A DNA stretch of 64,000 nt, taken from NCBI GenBank assembly GCA_944326565.1, contig CALVEL010000002.1, forward strand, positions 62,001 through 126,000, read 5' to 3'. The notes below the pieces were generated by a model. It was given only the letters and a program-made list of their open reading frames with translations, had not been told where the DNA came from and ran no database searches. Made by a program: the position numbers and the translations under genes. Within the stretch, counting starts at the first letter, position 1; each line of letters begins with the position of its first letter. The stretch is from Candidatus Gastranaerophilales bacterium. GTDB lineage: Bacteria; Cyanobacteriota; Vampirovibrionia; Gastranaerophilales; Gastranaerophilaceae. Of the stretch, positions 40,416 to 49,348 are shown piece after piece.

Positions 40416-40658
40416 ATGACAGGGAATTTTGAGCTGCCAAAAATGGCAACAATTAACGAATGTGCAAAAATCGTCAAACTTGCAAAATACCATATTCGTC
40501 AACTAGTCCTGCAAGGTAAGGTTAAGTACGTCAAAGCCGGTAAAAAGTATTTGATTAATTTGAATAGCCTGATTGAGTATCTTAACAACGGCGAAACAGA
40601 AGCCAAAACAGAAGAACAAGATAACAATACAAATAAAATCAGAAAGGTAGGGATTTAA
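40416..40658 (+). CDS. Excisionase/AlpA-like helix-turn-helix protein
   Basis: An 80-residue protein of the excisionase/HTH_17 type: MATINECAKIVKLAKYHIRQLVLQGKVKYVKAGKKYLINLNSLIEYLN. Such small winged-helix proteins direct excision or transcription in integrative elements. I chose ATG 40416 because AAGGAG lies 9 nt before it; an ATG at 40395 would start before the SD. It begins the replication operon and ends 1 nt before the helicase-like gene. Confidence 0.75.
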   Translation: MTGNFELPKMATINECAKIVKLAKYHIRQLVLQGKVKYVKAGKKYLINLNSLIEYLNNGETEAKTEEQDNNTNKIRKVGI

Positions 40659-40659
40659 T

Positions 40660-42138
40660 ATGGAAAAAGTAGCCATTAAAGCATCGTTTCAAGCAATATC
40701 TAAACTGAATTGTGCTGCTTATCTCTCACAATATAGTGACGTAACAGTTAAACTTCCTGATTGTCCTGAACTTATTCAATGCTTAGCAATAACAATAAAA
40801 GCTCGTTATCCTTGGGTTTCAACCACCATAATTTTACTCTTTGTAATTGTGAAGGTTGCTCAAGCAGTAACAGCAAAACGGATAAGATATAAAGAATTTG
40901 AAAATGTGAAATTCCCGAATATTTTTGTTACCGTTCTAATGGGTTCAGGTTTTGGTAAAGATAAAATAATTAACGATTTAGACACCTTAGTTTTTACAGA
41001 GTTTCGTAACTGGTGTTATAAAGAATTTAAAAAATTCAAAAATAGAAAAGCCAACGAAACTAACCAAGAAACAAAATCAAGTGAACAACAAGAACTCCGA
41101 GAAATGGTACTTGAAATAACTGATGGAACAAAAGAAGGACTTACTAGTGATGCAGAACTGTTTTCTCAGATAGGAATAGGCTCTTTATTTATTGAACACT
41201 CCGAATTTTGGAACTTTCTTGCTAATTCAACACTAGACCAAAAGCAATTATATTACCAATTCTACCATGCTTACGATAGCAAGATTATTTCAAAGTGTAC
41301 GCAGGGAAAACCACGAAAAAGAAATATTGAAGATGTTCCTGTCAATTTACTTTTGTCCTCTGACCCATCACTATTTGAGTGTAATTTGAAAGAAGCTTTT
41401 AATACAGATTTGAAAACAGGGTTTATAAGACGCCTGTTATTAGGTTATCAGGCAGTTAAAGAGCCCTACGCAATAGAAACTGATGCAAAAAAATCTCGCT
41501 TGGCTAAAGATAAATACGGTGTTAATTTAAAAATATTAGGAGAACATTTTTTTGAAATATTTAAAAAAATTGAACTAAATGCAATATATACATTGACAGA
41601 TGAAGCATACGATGAAGTTCTTTATCCATACATAATAAGCTTGCAAAAGCTTGAAAGCGAGGAAGAAAATCCTTTGCTTGCTATTGAAATACCATCAAGG
41701 GAATTAAAAGTCATAAGGCTTTCAGCTATCTATGCCTGCATTAACCATCCTTGCGAGTTTGTTATTTTGCCAAAAGATGTAAAGCAGGCAATCGATACCG
41801 TCGAGATGATAAGCATTGACTTATGCAAATTTTTAAAGATAGAGCAAAATCTTGAATCTAACTGTGAAAGTCTGCTTGAGTTTTTTATAGCACATCAGGG
41901 CAAAGAATTTACAACAACAGACTTGAAACAGAATTATTTCAGTACTTCAGGCTTATCAAAAAGGGAATTCAATAAGAGTTTTAAAGCTCTTATTGAATCA
42001 ATCAGCCTGATAGCAACTTCAAGAGGGTATATCCTAAATGAAACTCCCGCAGGTAATTCAGGTGCTAAATACGCTCTAATCCCAATAAAATCAGAGGCTT
42101 TGAGCGACGGCATTCAAGAACTTGAGGATTTAATCTAA
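40660..42138 (+). CDS. Helicase-like island replication protein (DUF3987-like)
   Basis: A 492-residue protein. A loop GSGFGKD at residues 95-101 resembles a Walker A motif with the final Ser/Thr replaced by Asp. The central region (SIGPLFIEHSEFWNFLANST-like, then FIRRLLLGYQ) and the C-terminal winged-helix-like part fit the DUF3987/primase-helicase group of plasmid and satellite proteins. Assignment is moderate. It is followed by iteron-like repeats and the primase gene, which supports a replication role. Confidence 0.6.
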   Translation: MEKVAIKASFQAISKLNCAAYLSQYSDVTVKLPDCPELIQCLAITIKARYPWVSTTIILLFVIVKVAQAVTAKRIRYKEFENVKFPNIFVTVLMGSGFGKDKIINDLDTLVFTEFRNWCYKEFKKFKNRKANETNQETKSSEQQELREMVLEITDGTKEGLTSDAELFSQIGIGSLFIEHSEFWNFLANSTLDQKQLYYQFYHAYDSKIISKCTQGKPRKRNIEDVPVNLLLSSDPSLFECNLKEAFNTDLKTGFIRRLLLGYQAVKEPYAIETDAKKSRLAKDKYGVNLKILGEHFFEIFKKIELNAIYTLTDEAYDEVLYPYIISLQKLESEEENPLLAIEIPSRELKVIRLSAIYACINHPCEFVILPKDVKQAIDTVEMISIDLCKFLKIEQNLESNCESLLEFFIAHQGKEFTTTDLKQNYFSTSGLSKREFNKSFKALIESISLIATSRGYILNETPAGNSGAKYALIPIKSEALSDGIQELEDLI

Positions 42139-42182
42139 ATCAAGGTATAACGGCTATCCCTGTAATACTTGTGTTTAAAGAC

Positions 42183-42252
42183 AATTACCGCAATTACCGC
42201 CTTAACATTTGTCAAAATGCAAATTAATACTGGGATTGACCGCAATTACCGC
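42183..42252. repeat. Iteron-like repeats, candidate island origin
   Basis: AATTACCGC occurs twice in tandem at 42183-42200. ACCGCAATTACCGC occurs at 42187-42200 and again exactly at 42239-42252. The spacing is 52 nt. They lie in the gap between the helicase-like and primase genes, the natural place for a plasmid- or satellite-type origin. Confidence 0.55.
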
Positions 42253-42273
42253 AAAAATCATGAGGAATAAAAA

Positions 42274-43179
42274 ATGGCACAAATCAATAAACTAACATTA
42301 GCATTATTAACCGCTGTATTAGGCAAACCTGAAAAACAATCAGGTGACGAATATCTGTGGCAGTGCCCCCTCTGCAAGGATACAGGTAGAGATAACTTAA
42401 AATTCAATGCCGAAAAAGGTGTGTTATGGTGCTTTGCTGATGAGAGCCATGCACCACAAATACTTAAAGAAATACTAAAAAAGGGAAAATTAAATCTTAA
42501 ACCGGTTAATGCGAATTATAACAAAGATGACAGATACAAGCATATCTTCTCAATACAAAAACAGATTGAATTTAAGATATATATGCAAGAGTGCAACGAA
42601 AAGCTCTTAACAATAGATATTCTACCTTTTATCCTGCTCAAAAAAAGAGGATTAAACTTATCAACCGCTAAAGATGTAAAACTTGGAGTTGATATGAATA
42701 AGAAAAGGTGGGTTATACCTACATTTCAGTATTCAACGGAAAGGGCAAATACTATTTTGGGCTTTGAATACCGACCGTTTAATTTCAGTAAAGAGGGCTT
42801 AACTCGTGAAAAAGGAACTCCGACGGGGTTAGCTATGATTAACTCGTACAAACCAGCGATGGAAATATTAGCTGTTGTAGAGGGGTATTTCGATGGTTAC
42901 GCACTCTATCAGCATCTTAAAGAACAAAAACAAATTAAATACTATCACATTGTTACACCGTCAAATGGTATTCAATCCCTGTTAAAACACGTTTCACAGG
43001 TCGATTTTTCAAAGTATAAAAAGTTTTGCCTGTATGTCGATAATGATGAGGAAGGTAACAAAGTTGCTGAGAAAATCATCGCTAAATATCCGATATTTGA
43101 GCGTGTTACCACAGAATGTGGATGTAAGGATTTTAACGAACATTATTTGAAATGTATAAAAAATAGTTTAACAAATTAA
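42274..43179 (+). CDS. Zinc-finger/Toprim primase-like protein
   Basis: A 301-residue protein. Zinc-finger ligands are Cys31, Cys34, Cys53 and His59. A linker follows, then LAMINSYKPAMEILAVVEGYFDGYALY, with the Toprim Glu, and KFCLYVDNDEEGNKVAEKI, with the Toprim Asp-x-Asp. This is the core of a DnaG/gp4-type primase, without the DnaB-binding domain. SD GAGGAA precedes the ATG. It should prime island replication together with the helicase-like protein. Confidence 0.78.
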   Translation: MAQINKLTLALLTAVLGKPEKQSGDEYLWQCPLCKDTGRDNLKFNAEKGVLWCFADESHAPQILKEILKKGKLNLKPVNANYNKDDRYKHIFSIQKQIEFKIYMQECNEKLLTIDILPFILLKKRGLNLSTAKDVKLGVDMNKKRWVIPTFQYSTERANTILGFEYRPFNFSKEGLTREKGTPTGLAMINSYKPAMEILAVVEGYFDGYALYQHLKEQKQIKYYHIVTPSNGIQSLLKHVSQVDFSKYKKFCLYVDNDEEGNKVAEKIIAKYPIFERVTTECGCKDFNEHYLKCIKNSLTN

Positions 43180-43199
43180 AAAAAGAAAGGAAACAAAAA

Positions 43200-44102
43200 A
43201 TGACAAAACTAAAAATGCAAAACAGACAAACATTTGAAGATTATCTTTTGGAAAACTTTAACCGAAATGAAGGTAAATACTTTACCAAAGAAGAATTGAT
43301 TAACTCTTACAAGGAGCAAACAGAGGGGCAAGAGTTTATGTATGATTCTTTTGAAAAATCAATCATCTGGGTAAATAATGTTTTAGGCGGTAGAGCTTAT
43401 TACATAAATGAAAAACAGGCAAAAGACACCGAAGAAATCTTATACGCAAATATGCCGATTGATAACCCTATATCAAAAAGCATTATTCCTGTTGACATCC
43501 TTTCACGAGGTTATCAGGAGGTATCTGACCCGCCAAAGCAACATGAACTATATCTAGCTTATAGTCCGCTGAATGAGCAACTTATGAAATCAAATGTACA
43601 GTTAAAATTTCTAAACGAAAAATACGGAATTAAAAAGCAAACCGTCATGAAAATGGAGTTAGGACTGAATGAAGAAATTTTGAGCATTCCAGTATTTAAC
43701 TACTCTACTACTCAATATCCAGTCTATGAAGCTCCAGAGGTAATGAACATCAAATATATCAATTTAGACGATAACAGCTCTAAATATTATGAGTCCCAAA
43801 CAACTTCAAAGCTTGCGATGATTAACTCATATTCATTGCTTACATCAATAATAGTAGTTGTGAGAGATTATTTTCAGGGCTTTCAATTATGGCAATTTCT
43901 CAATAGAGAGGGACTTGGTGCATTTTATCACATAGTCTTATCGCCTGACGGTTTAGACTCACTAGCAGAAGTGATGTCAGATATTGAACTAAGCAAATAC
44001 AAAACTTTTTATTTGAATATAGGTAGTAGCAACAAGGCTGACGAAGTATCCGATGAGATACTGTCAAAATATCCAATGTTTAAGAGGATAATACGCGAAT
44101 AA
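43200..44102 (+). CDS. Toprim-like paralogue with lost acidic residues
   Basis: A 300-residue protein that starts 20 nt after the primase. Its C-terminal half is clearly homologous to the primase: SKLAMINSYSLLTSIIVVV, FYHIVLSPDGLDSLAEVM, SKYKTFYLNIGSSNKADEV. At the Toprim positions the Glu of VVEGYFDG is Arg (VVRDYFQG), and the Asp-Asn-Asp is Ile-Gly-Ser. The N-terminal zinc finger is replaced by an unrelated domain. It is therefore expected to be catalytically inactive, perhaps a partner of the primase. Confidence 0.7.
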   Translation: MTKLKMQNRQTFEDYLLENFNRNEGKYFTKEELINSYKEQTEGQEFMYDSFEKSIIWVNNVLGGRAYYINEKQAKDTEEILYANMPIDNPISKSIIPVDILSRGYQEVSDPPKQHELYLAYSPLNEQLMKSNVQLKFLNEKYGIKKQTVMKMELGLNEEILSIPVFNYSTTQYPVYEAPEVMNIKYINLDDNSSKYYESQTTSKLAMINSYSLLTSIIVVVRDYFQGFQLWQFLNREGLGAFYHIVLSPDGLDSLAEVMSDIELSKYKTFYLNIGSSNKADEVSDEILSKYPMFKRIIRE

Positions 44103-44216
44103 CATTACGAGGCAGGGTAATACCTGAAATCTATTGCCCTGCATTCTTTTTTAAGAAAATGAAGCTGGAAGTTATGGAAAAGGGAGATAATAAAAAATGA
44201 TAAGAAGGAAAATAAA

Positions 44217-45596
44217 ATGGCATTTTATGAACAAATCAGTAAATTTACTTATAGATTAACCGTTTGTCAGGGGTATGATTCCAAAGGCAAAAAACTTCGC
44301 AAAAGAAAAACAATTAAACTGGATGAAACATTAACCGCTAAGCAGGCTGAAAAAGAGCTTAACCGTCAAATGGTGATGTTTGAAAACGAAGTCTTGAACG
44401 GAGTTTACTTAGACGGCGAAAAAATCACATTTGAAGCCTTTACGCAAAGGTGGTTAGCAGATTACGCAGAAAAACATCTTACACTTACAACATTACAATC
44501 ATATAAAATCATGCTTAAACGGATTTTGCCTGCTATCGGACATATTAAACTCGGTAAATTACAGCCTCATCACTTGATACAGTTTTACAACAATCTTGAT
44601 GAAGCAGGAGTAAGACTTGACGGCAGATTTACTCCTACCAAAGCTCTAATAAAATATCTTGAACCTTTGACACTTTCTCATATAATCAAAACTACAGGTA
44701 TATCGTCTAAAACTTGCAGAAGGTTAAAGACAGGCATGGCAACAAATTACAGTACCGCTCAAAAGCTCTGTAATTGCTATAAATTAGATTTCAACAGAAT
44801 GTTCAAGTGTAATTCAGAAAAGAAACTGAATCGAAAAACAATCAAAAATCATCATATTGTAATTCATTCAATACTTTCAACCGCTGTTGATTGGAATATC
44901 CTAATGAATAATCCTGCTGAAAGAGCAAAACCGCAAAAAGTAACAAAGTCACAAGCAAAGTATTACAATGATGAACAAGTGGCAGATATGCTCAACTGCT
45001 TGAAAAGTGAACCATTAATGTATATGACAATGATTTATCTTGCTATAGATATTGGGTTACGTGAGGGTGAACTTACAGGGTTGAAGTGGGAAGATATAAA
45101 CTTTGACACCTGCGAAGTGAATATTAACAAACAACGGCATTATATTACAGGCTACGGTAATATTGAGGGAAGACCTAAAACAGATGCAGGTATCAGAACC
45201 GTTACAGCCTCAAAAACAGTAATATCTCTGTTGAAGGAATACAAAAAACAACAGAATGAAAACAGGTTAAAATTTGGTACAGCTTGGCAAAATGGTAAAT
45301 ATGTATTCTTGCACGAAGACGGTAGCCCTATAAGCACACAGTTGCCGTATAAATGGTTTACAAAATTCTTAAACCGTCATAACTTACCCAAAATAACATT
45401 TCACCAACTCCGCCATACTAACGCAAGCCTGCTGATTTCATCGGGTGAAGATATTGTAACCGTAAGCGGAAGATTAGGACACGCAGATAAAAATGTAACC
45501 CTGAATACTTACTCACATATAATTAAATCCAAAGAAGCACAGGTCGCAAATAAAATGGATGAGTTTTATGCAGGGTTAAAAGGCAGGAACTATTAG
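44217..45596 (+). CDS. Tyrosine integrase of the island, with an HTH inserted
   Basis: A 459-residue integrase that acts on the tRNA-Ser att sites. Seen: an arm-binding-type N-terminus, the core-binding domain, then the catalytic residues GLREGELTGLKW (Arg), HQLRHTNASLL (HxxR), and RLGHADKNVTLNTYSHI (His and Tyr). Odd: residues about 131-200 hold an insertion that looks like an XRE-type HTH (TLSHIIKTTGISSKTCRRLKTG) within the core-binding domain. It lies near the right end, as expected for an island integrase. Confidence 0.9.
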   Translation: MAFYEQISKFTYRLTVCQGYDSKGKKLRKRKTIKLDETLTAKQAEKELNRQMVMFENEVLNGVYLDGEKITFEAFTQRWLADYAEKHLTLTTLQSYKIMLKRILPAIGHIKLGKLQPHHLIQFYNNLDEAGVRLDGRFTPTKALIKYLEPLTLSHIIKTTGISSKTCRRLKTGMATNYSTAQKLCNCYKLDFNRMFKCNSEKKLNRKTIKNHHIVIHSILSTAVDWNILMNNPAERAKPQKVTKSQAKYYNDEQVADMLNCLKSEPLMYMTMIYLAIDIGLREGELTGLKWEDINFDTCEVNINKQRHYITGYGNIEGRPKTDAGIRTVTASKTVISLLKEYKKQQNENRLKFGTAWQNGKYVFLHEDGSPISTQLPYKWFTKFLNRHNLPKITFHQLRHTNASLLISSGEDIVTVSGRLGHADKNVTLNTYSHIIKSKEAQVANKMDEFYAGLKGRNY

Positions 45597-45651
45597 AAAA
45601 AATACAAAAATAAAATTTTGTCAAGTTCTTATATAAATTTTTTACTTTTTA

Positions 45652-45677
45652 TGTTATATTAGTTCTGTACAGAACTA
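45652..45677 (+). promoter_or_regulatory. Extended -10 box and palindromic operator before the methyltransferase
   Basis: TGT-TATATT (45652-45660) overlaps the left end of an exact 18-bp palindrome (45660-45677), TAGTTCTG / CAGAACTA with a TA centre. The methyltransferase ATG is 33 nt downstream. The half-site ACAGAACTA recurs near the XRE gene at 39697-39705. Confidence 0.55.
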
Positions 45678-45709
45678 TCTTAATGATGGTCAAAATTAAT
45701 TAGGAAGAT

Positions 45710-48661
45710 ATGACAAGTAATTTAGAAAAGTTATATAACGATTTAAACCTTGTTGGTAAGAAAGAGTTTATTCGATTAGATAAAATAGAACAATATCCTC
45801 TTAACAATATTTCTTTGCGTTATAAAAATGCTATTGATGAAATGAAACCTGAATCCATTTTTTGTATGGAAAATGAACCTTTGATCTTATTTTTCAATTT
45901 AGAAAATGAACATAATAGTCAAGATAAAATAAAAAATATTCAAAAACAAACTTGGAATTTCGATAAAGCACCCATTATTGTTGTATCAACGGCAAATGAA
46001 ATTGTTTTTTACAATGCTTTTGATTTTGATACTAACAATCATAAGTTATCTATTTTAACAAAATCAGTAAAAGATTTTCAAAATTTTTCATATGAAAATC
46101 TTTATACGGGCAAAATTTTTTCTAAATATAGAAATAAGTTTACAGATAAAAATAGAGTTAACACTTTATTATTTCAACACATAATTAGTTATAGACAAGC
46201 CTTAATAAAAAAAGGAATGCATCCATCTTTTGCTACAAAATTGCTATCCAGAATTATTTTCCTTAAATATTTAAAAGATAGAAAGATATCTGTAAATAAG
46301 GATAATTCTAATATGATAGAGAATTCTTTTGAAAATAAAGATTCATTATATGAATTATTTCGTTACTTAAAAAAAGAGTTTAATGGTGATTTATTTGATA
46401 TAGAAAAAAATGAAAACACTTTATTATCAGATGAATATATGGATATTATTAAAGGTTTCTTTTATGATAGCGATATTAATGGACAATTAAGATTATTTAT
46501 TCCATTTGATTTTTCTATAATTCCAATAGAACTGGTAAGTAGTATTTATGAGAATTTTTTGAATTATAAACAATATGAGAATAAAGCATATTATACACCG
46601 ACATTTTTGGTTGATTATATAATTAATACAACAGTATCTCCTTTTTTAAATGATAAAAATAAAAATAACAGTAACTGTAAAATTTTGGACCCTGCTTGTG
46701 GTTCAGGGATATTCCTAATTGAATCTTTAAGAAAAATTATCTATAAAGAAGAAAATATAACTCAAAATAAGATTAGTCCTGAAAGGTTAAAAGAGTTAGT
46801 TGAAAACAATATTTTTGGAATAGACAAAGATGAAGATGCAATAAATATAGCAATATTTTCTTTATACATAACTTTATTAGATTACCAAGATCCACGCAGT
46901 ATTTTAAATTTTAAGTTTCCGCATTTAAAAGATAATAATTTTTTTGTAAATGATTTTTTTGATGAATCAAATTGTTTTAATAATAAAATAAAGAATCTTG
47001 ATTTCATTTTATCAAATCCGCCTTATGGTGATATAAAAGAAGGCTTACATAACAACTGGTACAAAAAAAATAATATTCCAGTAAATGATAACCAAATTGC
47101 AGAAAGTTTTATGGCAAGGGTAAAAGATTTTTGTAATAAACAAACAGTTGTTTCAATGGTTATTACTAGTAAAATTTTTTATAATATGAAGGCTTGTAAT
47201 TATAGAAAATATTTTTTAAGTAATTTTACAATAAAACAAATACTTGAGTTATCTCCTGTAAGAAAGCAAATATTTAATGCAGCTATTCCTCCAGTATCTA
47301 TTCTTACATATTCGTATTGTCCAGGGAATAAGAAAACAGATAATAATATTATATATACAAGTATAAAGCCTAATTTATACTTTAAATATTTTAAAATTTT
47401 ATTAATTGAAAAAAATGATATTAAGTATATTCGACAAAGTTTATTTTGTAAATATGATTGGCTTTGGAAAGTAATTTTGTATGGGAGCATTTTAGACTTT
47501 TATTTTATAAAAAGACTTATTGAAGAGTATGAGTTTTTAAATAAACAAAAAAATCAGCTTATTTGTGGTGAAGGAATTCAATTAAGTGGCAGTAGTAAAA
47601 TGTCTGCTGAATTATTAAATGGGAAGCTTTATTTAGATACAAAGAAGAAACAATTAAAACCATTTTGTATTGAGTATAATGAATTAAAACCTTTCAATGC
47701 TGATAATTTGCATAGAAATAAAGCAAATAAAATGGAATTATTTAAGGCTCCTATGGTTTTGATAAAAAAAGGAAACTCTCCTGACTTATCTTGTGTTTCT
47801 GCTGTTGCAATTAAAGATATGGTTTATACAGATTCGGTATCTTCTATTAAATTCAAGGATTATGATGAAGATAAGGTATTTAATTTATGTGGTTTGTTTA
47901 ATTCTTCGTTTTTTACCTATTATATTATGAATACTTCATCATCAGTAGCAGTAGAAAGAAACCAAATTCATATTTCTGAGTATTTAAAAGTTCCTTATCA
48001 ATTTGATAAAGAATTGGCTAATTATGTAAAAGAAATGCATGAATTATGTTCCTCTTGTAGAGCAAATACTATTTTTGATAGTTTAGAAGATAATCAAAAT
48101 AAGAAATTATTAAAAGAAAGTTTGATGGTAGCTATAAATCATCAAATAAAAAAGATATATAATATTTCAAAAACAGAAGAGGATTTAATAGATTATGCTA
48201 TAAATATTTCAATTCCTATTTGGCGATTTGGGGATAGTACTTCTCAAATTCAAGAACCAATACCTTTTAAAAGGGTCTCAAAAAAACAATTAAAAGAATA
48301 TGCAAATATATTTATTGAAGAATTTGCAGAGCAATATGAAAATTTTAGTGTTGATATATATCCTTTCCAATACTGTACCTTAATCAATTTTAAAGCTAGA
48401 GCAGAACAAATGGAAAAACCGCCAATAACATTTTATGAAAATAAAGAAATTGAAAATATTATAAAAATTGTTTCAGATGTTTCAATAAATGATATTACAA
48501 ACGAAATTTATATAAAGAAAGAAATAAAAGGTTTTAATGAAAATTCATTTTTTGTTATAAAAACAAATGAATATAAGAATTGGCATAAAGCCATTGCCAG
48601 ATTAGATGTTAACGAATTTTCAAATGCTATATGGGAGGCTGAACTTGAACTCCCTGAATAA
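45710..48661 (+). CDS. N6-adenine DNA methyltransferase of restriction-modification type
   Basis: A 983-residue protein. Seen: SAM motif I LDPACGSGIF (about residue 326) and the catalytic NPPY (about residue 436, DFILSNPPYGD), in the gamma order used by type I and IIG adenine methylases. The C-terminal half contains the specificity-type region (GEGIQLSGSSKMSAE, IHISEYLKVPYQ). The N-terminal 200 residues could be nuclease-like or a recognition domain. A second, downstream nuclease-like gene overlaps its end. Likely methylates island and host DNA. Confidence 0.85.
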   Translation: MTSNLEKLYNDLNLVGKKEFIRLDKIEQYPLNNISLRYKNAIDEMKPESIFCMENEPLILFFNLENEHNSQDKIKNIQKQTWNFDKAPIIVVSTANEIVFYNAFDFDTNNHKLSILTKSVKDFQNFSYENLYTGKIFSKYRNKFTDKNRVNTLLFQHIISYRQALIKKGMHPSFATKLLSRIIFLKYLKDRKISVNKDNSNMIENSFENKDSLYELFRYLKKEFNGDLFDIEKNENTLLSDEYMDIIKGFFYDSDINGQLRLFIPFDFSIIPIELVSSIYENFLNYKQYENKAYYTPTFLVDYIINTTVSPFLNDKNKNNSNCKILDPACGSGIFLIESLRKIIYKEENITQNKISPERLKELVENNIFGIDKDEDAINIAIFSLYITLLDYQDPRSILNFKFPHLKDNNFFVNDFFDESNCFNNKIKNLDFILSNPPYGDIKEGLHNNWYKKNNIPVNDNQIAESFMARVKDFCNKQTVVSMVITSKIFYNMKACNYRKYFLSNFTIKQILELSPVRKQIFNAAIPPVSILTYSYCPGNKKTDNNIIYTSIKPNLYFKYFKILLIEKNDIKYIRQSLFCKYDWLWKVILYGSILDFYFIKRLIEEYEFLNKQKNQLICGEGIQLSGSSKMSAELLNGKLYLDTKKKQLKPFCIEYNELKPFNADNLHRNKANKMELFKAPMVLIKKGNSPDLSCVSAVAIKDMVYTDSVSSIKFKDYDEDKVFNLCGLFNSSFFTYYIMNTSSSVAVERNQIHISEYLKVPYQFDKELANYVKEMHELCSSCRANTIFDSLEDNQNKKLLKESLMVAINHQIKKIYNISKTEEDLIDYAINISIPIWRFGDSTSQIQEPIPFKRVSKKQLKEYANIFIEEFAEQYENFSVDIYPFQYCTLINFKARAEQMEKPPITFYENKEIENIIKIVSDVSINDITNEIYIKKEIKGFNENSFFVIKTNEYKNWHKAIARLDVNEFSNAIWEAELELPE

Positions 48662-49325
48662 GTTGTCTGCTAAAAAGTTTGTAAGGAATAAAACTTATAA
48701 ACTTCAATTTAATAAAATACTCACCGCTTGTGTAAAAGCTCATTTTAAATTGGTTGAAAGTGAAAAAAATTTAGAAGGATTAGAGGAAGAAATATTAAGA
48801 AACAAATTACTTAAATACATAAAAAATAATCAAGGTACTTATGGAATTGCAAAATATGTTTTTGATGCAGAATCTGCAGAAATTGATGAAACTACAGATA
48901 AAACGGTTGGTTATTGTGATATAAAAATCACAATACCTTGTTCTTCAAATTTTTCTACAAAAGAACAAAACAAATTCATTATTGAATGTAAAAGATTAGA
49001 TGGTTTTGCAACAAAAAACAAAGCATATATAGAAAATGGGATGAATCGTTTTATATCTGAAAAATATGTATGTAGGTTGGATGTTTGTGGGATGATTGGT
49101 TTTATAGAAAAATCGAACAAAGTTTATAAAACTGACAAAATAGCTGAAATTGTAAATGATATTAATGATAAACTTATTAATGTATATAAAAAGAATGAAA
49201 CAGAAAAATTACAAACGAGTACAAATATAGACGAATATAATAATAGCTATACTTCCACACATATTAGAGAGAAGTGTCAATTACCATTGCATATTTCACA
49301 TTTATTTTTAGATATGAATACTTAA
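48645..49325 (+). CDS. PD-(D/E)XK nuclease-like protein overlapping the methyltransferase
   Basis: A 226-residue protein. The region VGYCDIKITIPC followed by KFIIECKRLDG has the order Asp...Glu-x-Lys expected of a PD-(D/E)XK endonuclease core. The start is most likely TTG 48645, 6 nt after GGGAGG, overlapping the methyltransferase stop by 17 nt; an ATG at 48606 is the alternative. The overlap suggests translational coupling with the methylase. Probable restriction partner, assigned from motif and context. Confidence 0.65.
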   Translation: MNSLNKLSAKKFVRNKTYKLQFNKILTACVKAHFKLVESEKNLEGLEEEILRNKLLKYIKNNQGTYGIAKYVFDAESAEIDETTDKTVGYCDIKITIPCSSNFSTKEQNKFIIECKRLDGFATKNKAYIENGMNRFISEKYVCRLDVCGMIGFIEKSNKVYKTDKIAEIVNDINDKLINVYKKNETEKLQTSTNIDEYNNSYTSTHIREKCQLPLHISHLFLDMNT

Positions 49326-49348
49326 TTAAATAATGGGATATATTATAG

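Noticed and set aside
45660-45677. LexA/SOS box reading of the palindrome
   Set aside because: The half-sites TTCT...AGAA do not fit the Gram-positive GAAC-N4-GTTC or the cyanobacterial LexA consensus as I know them.
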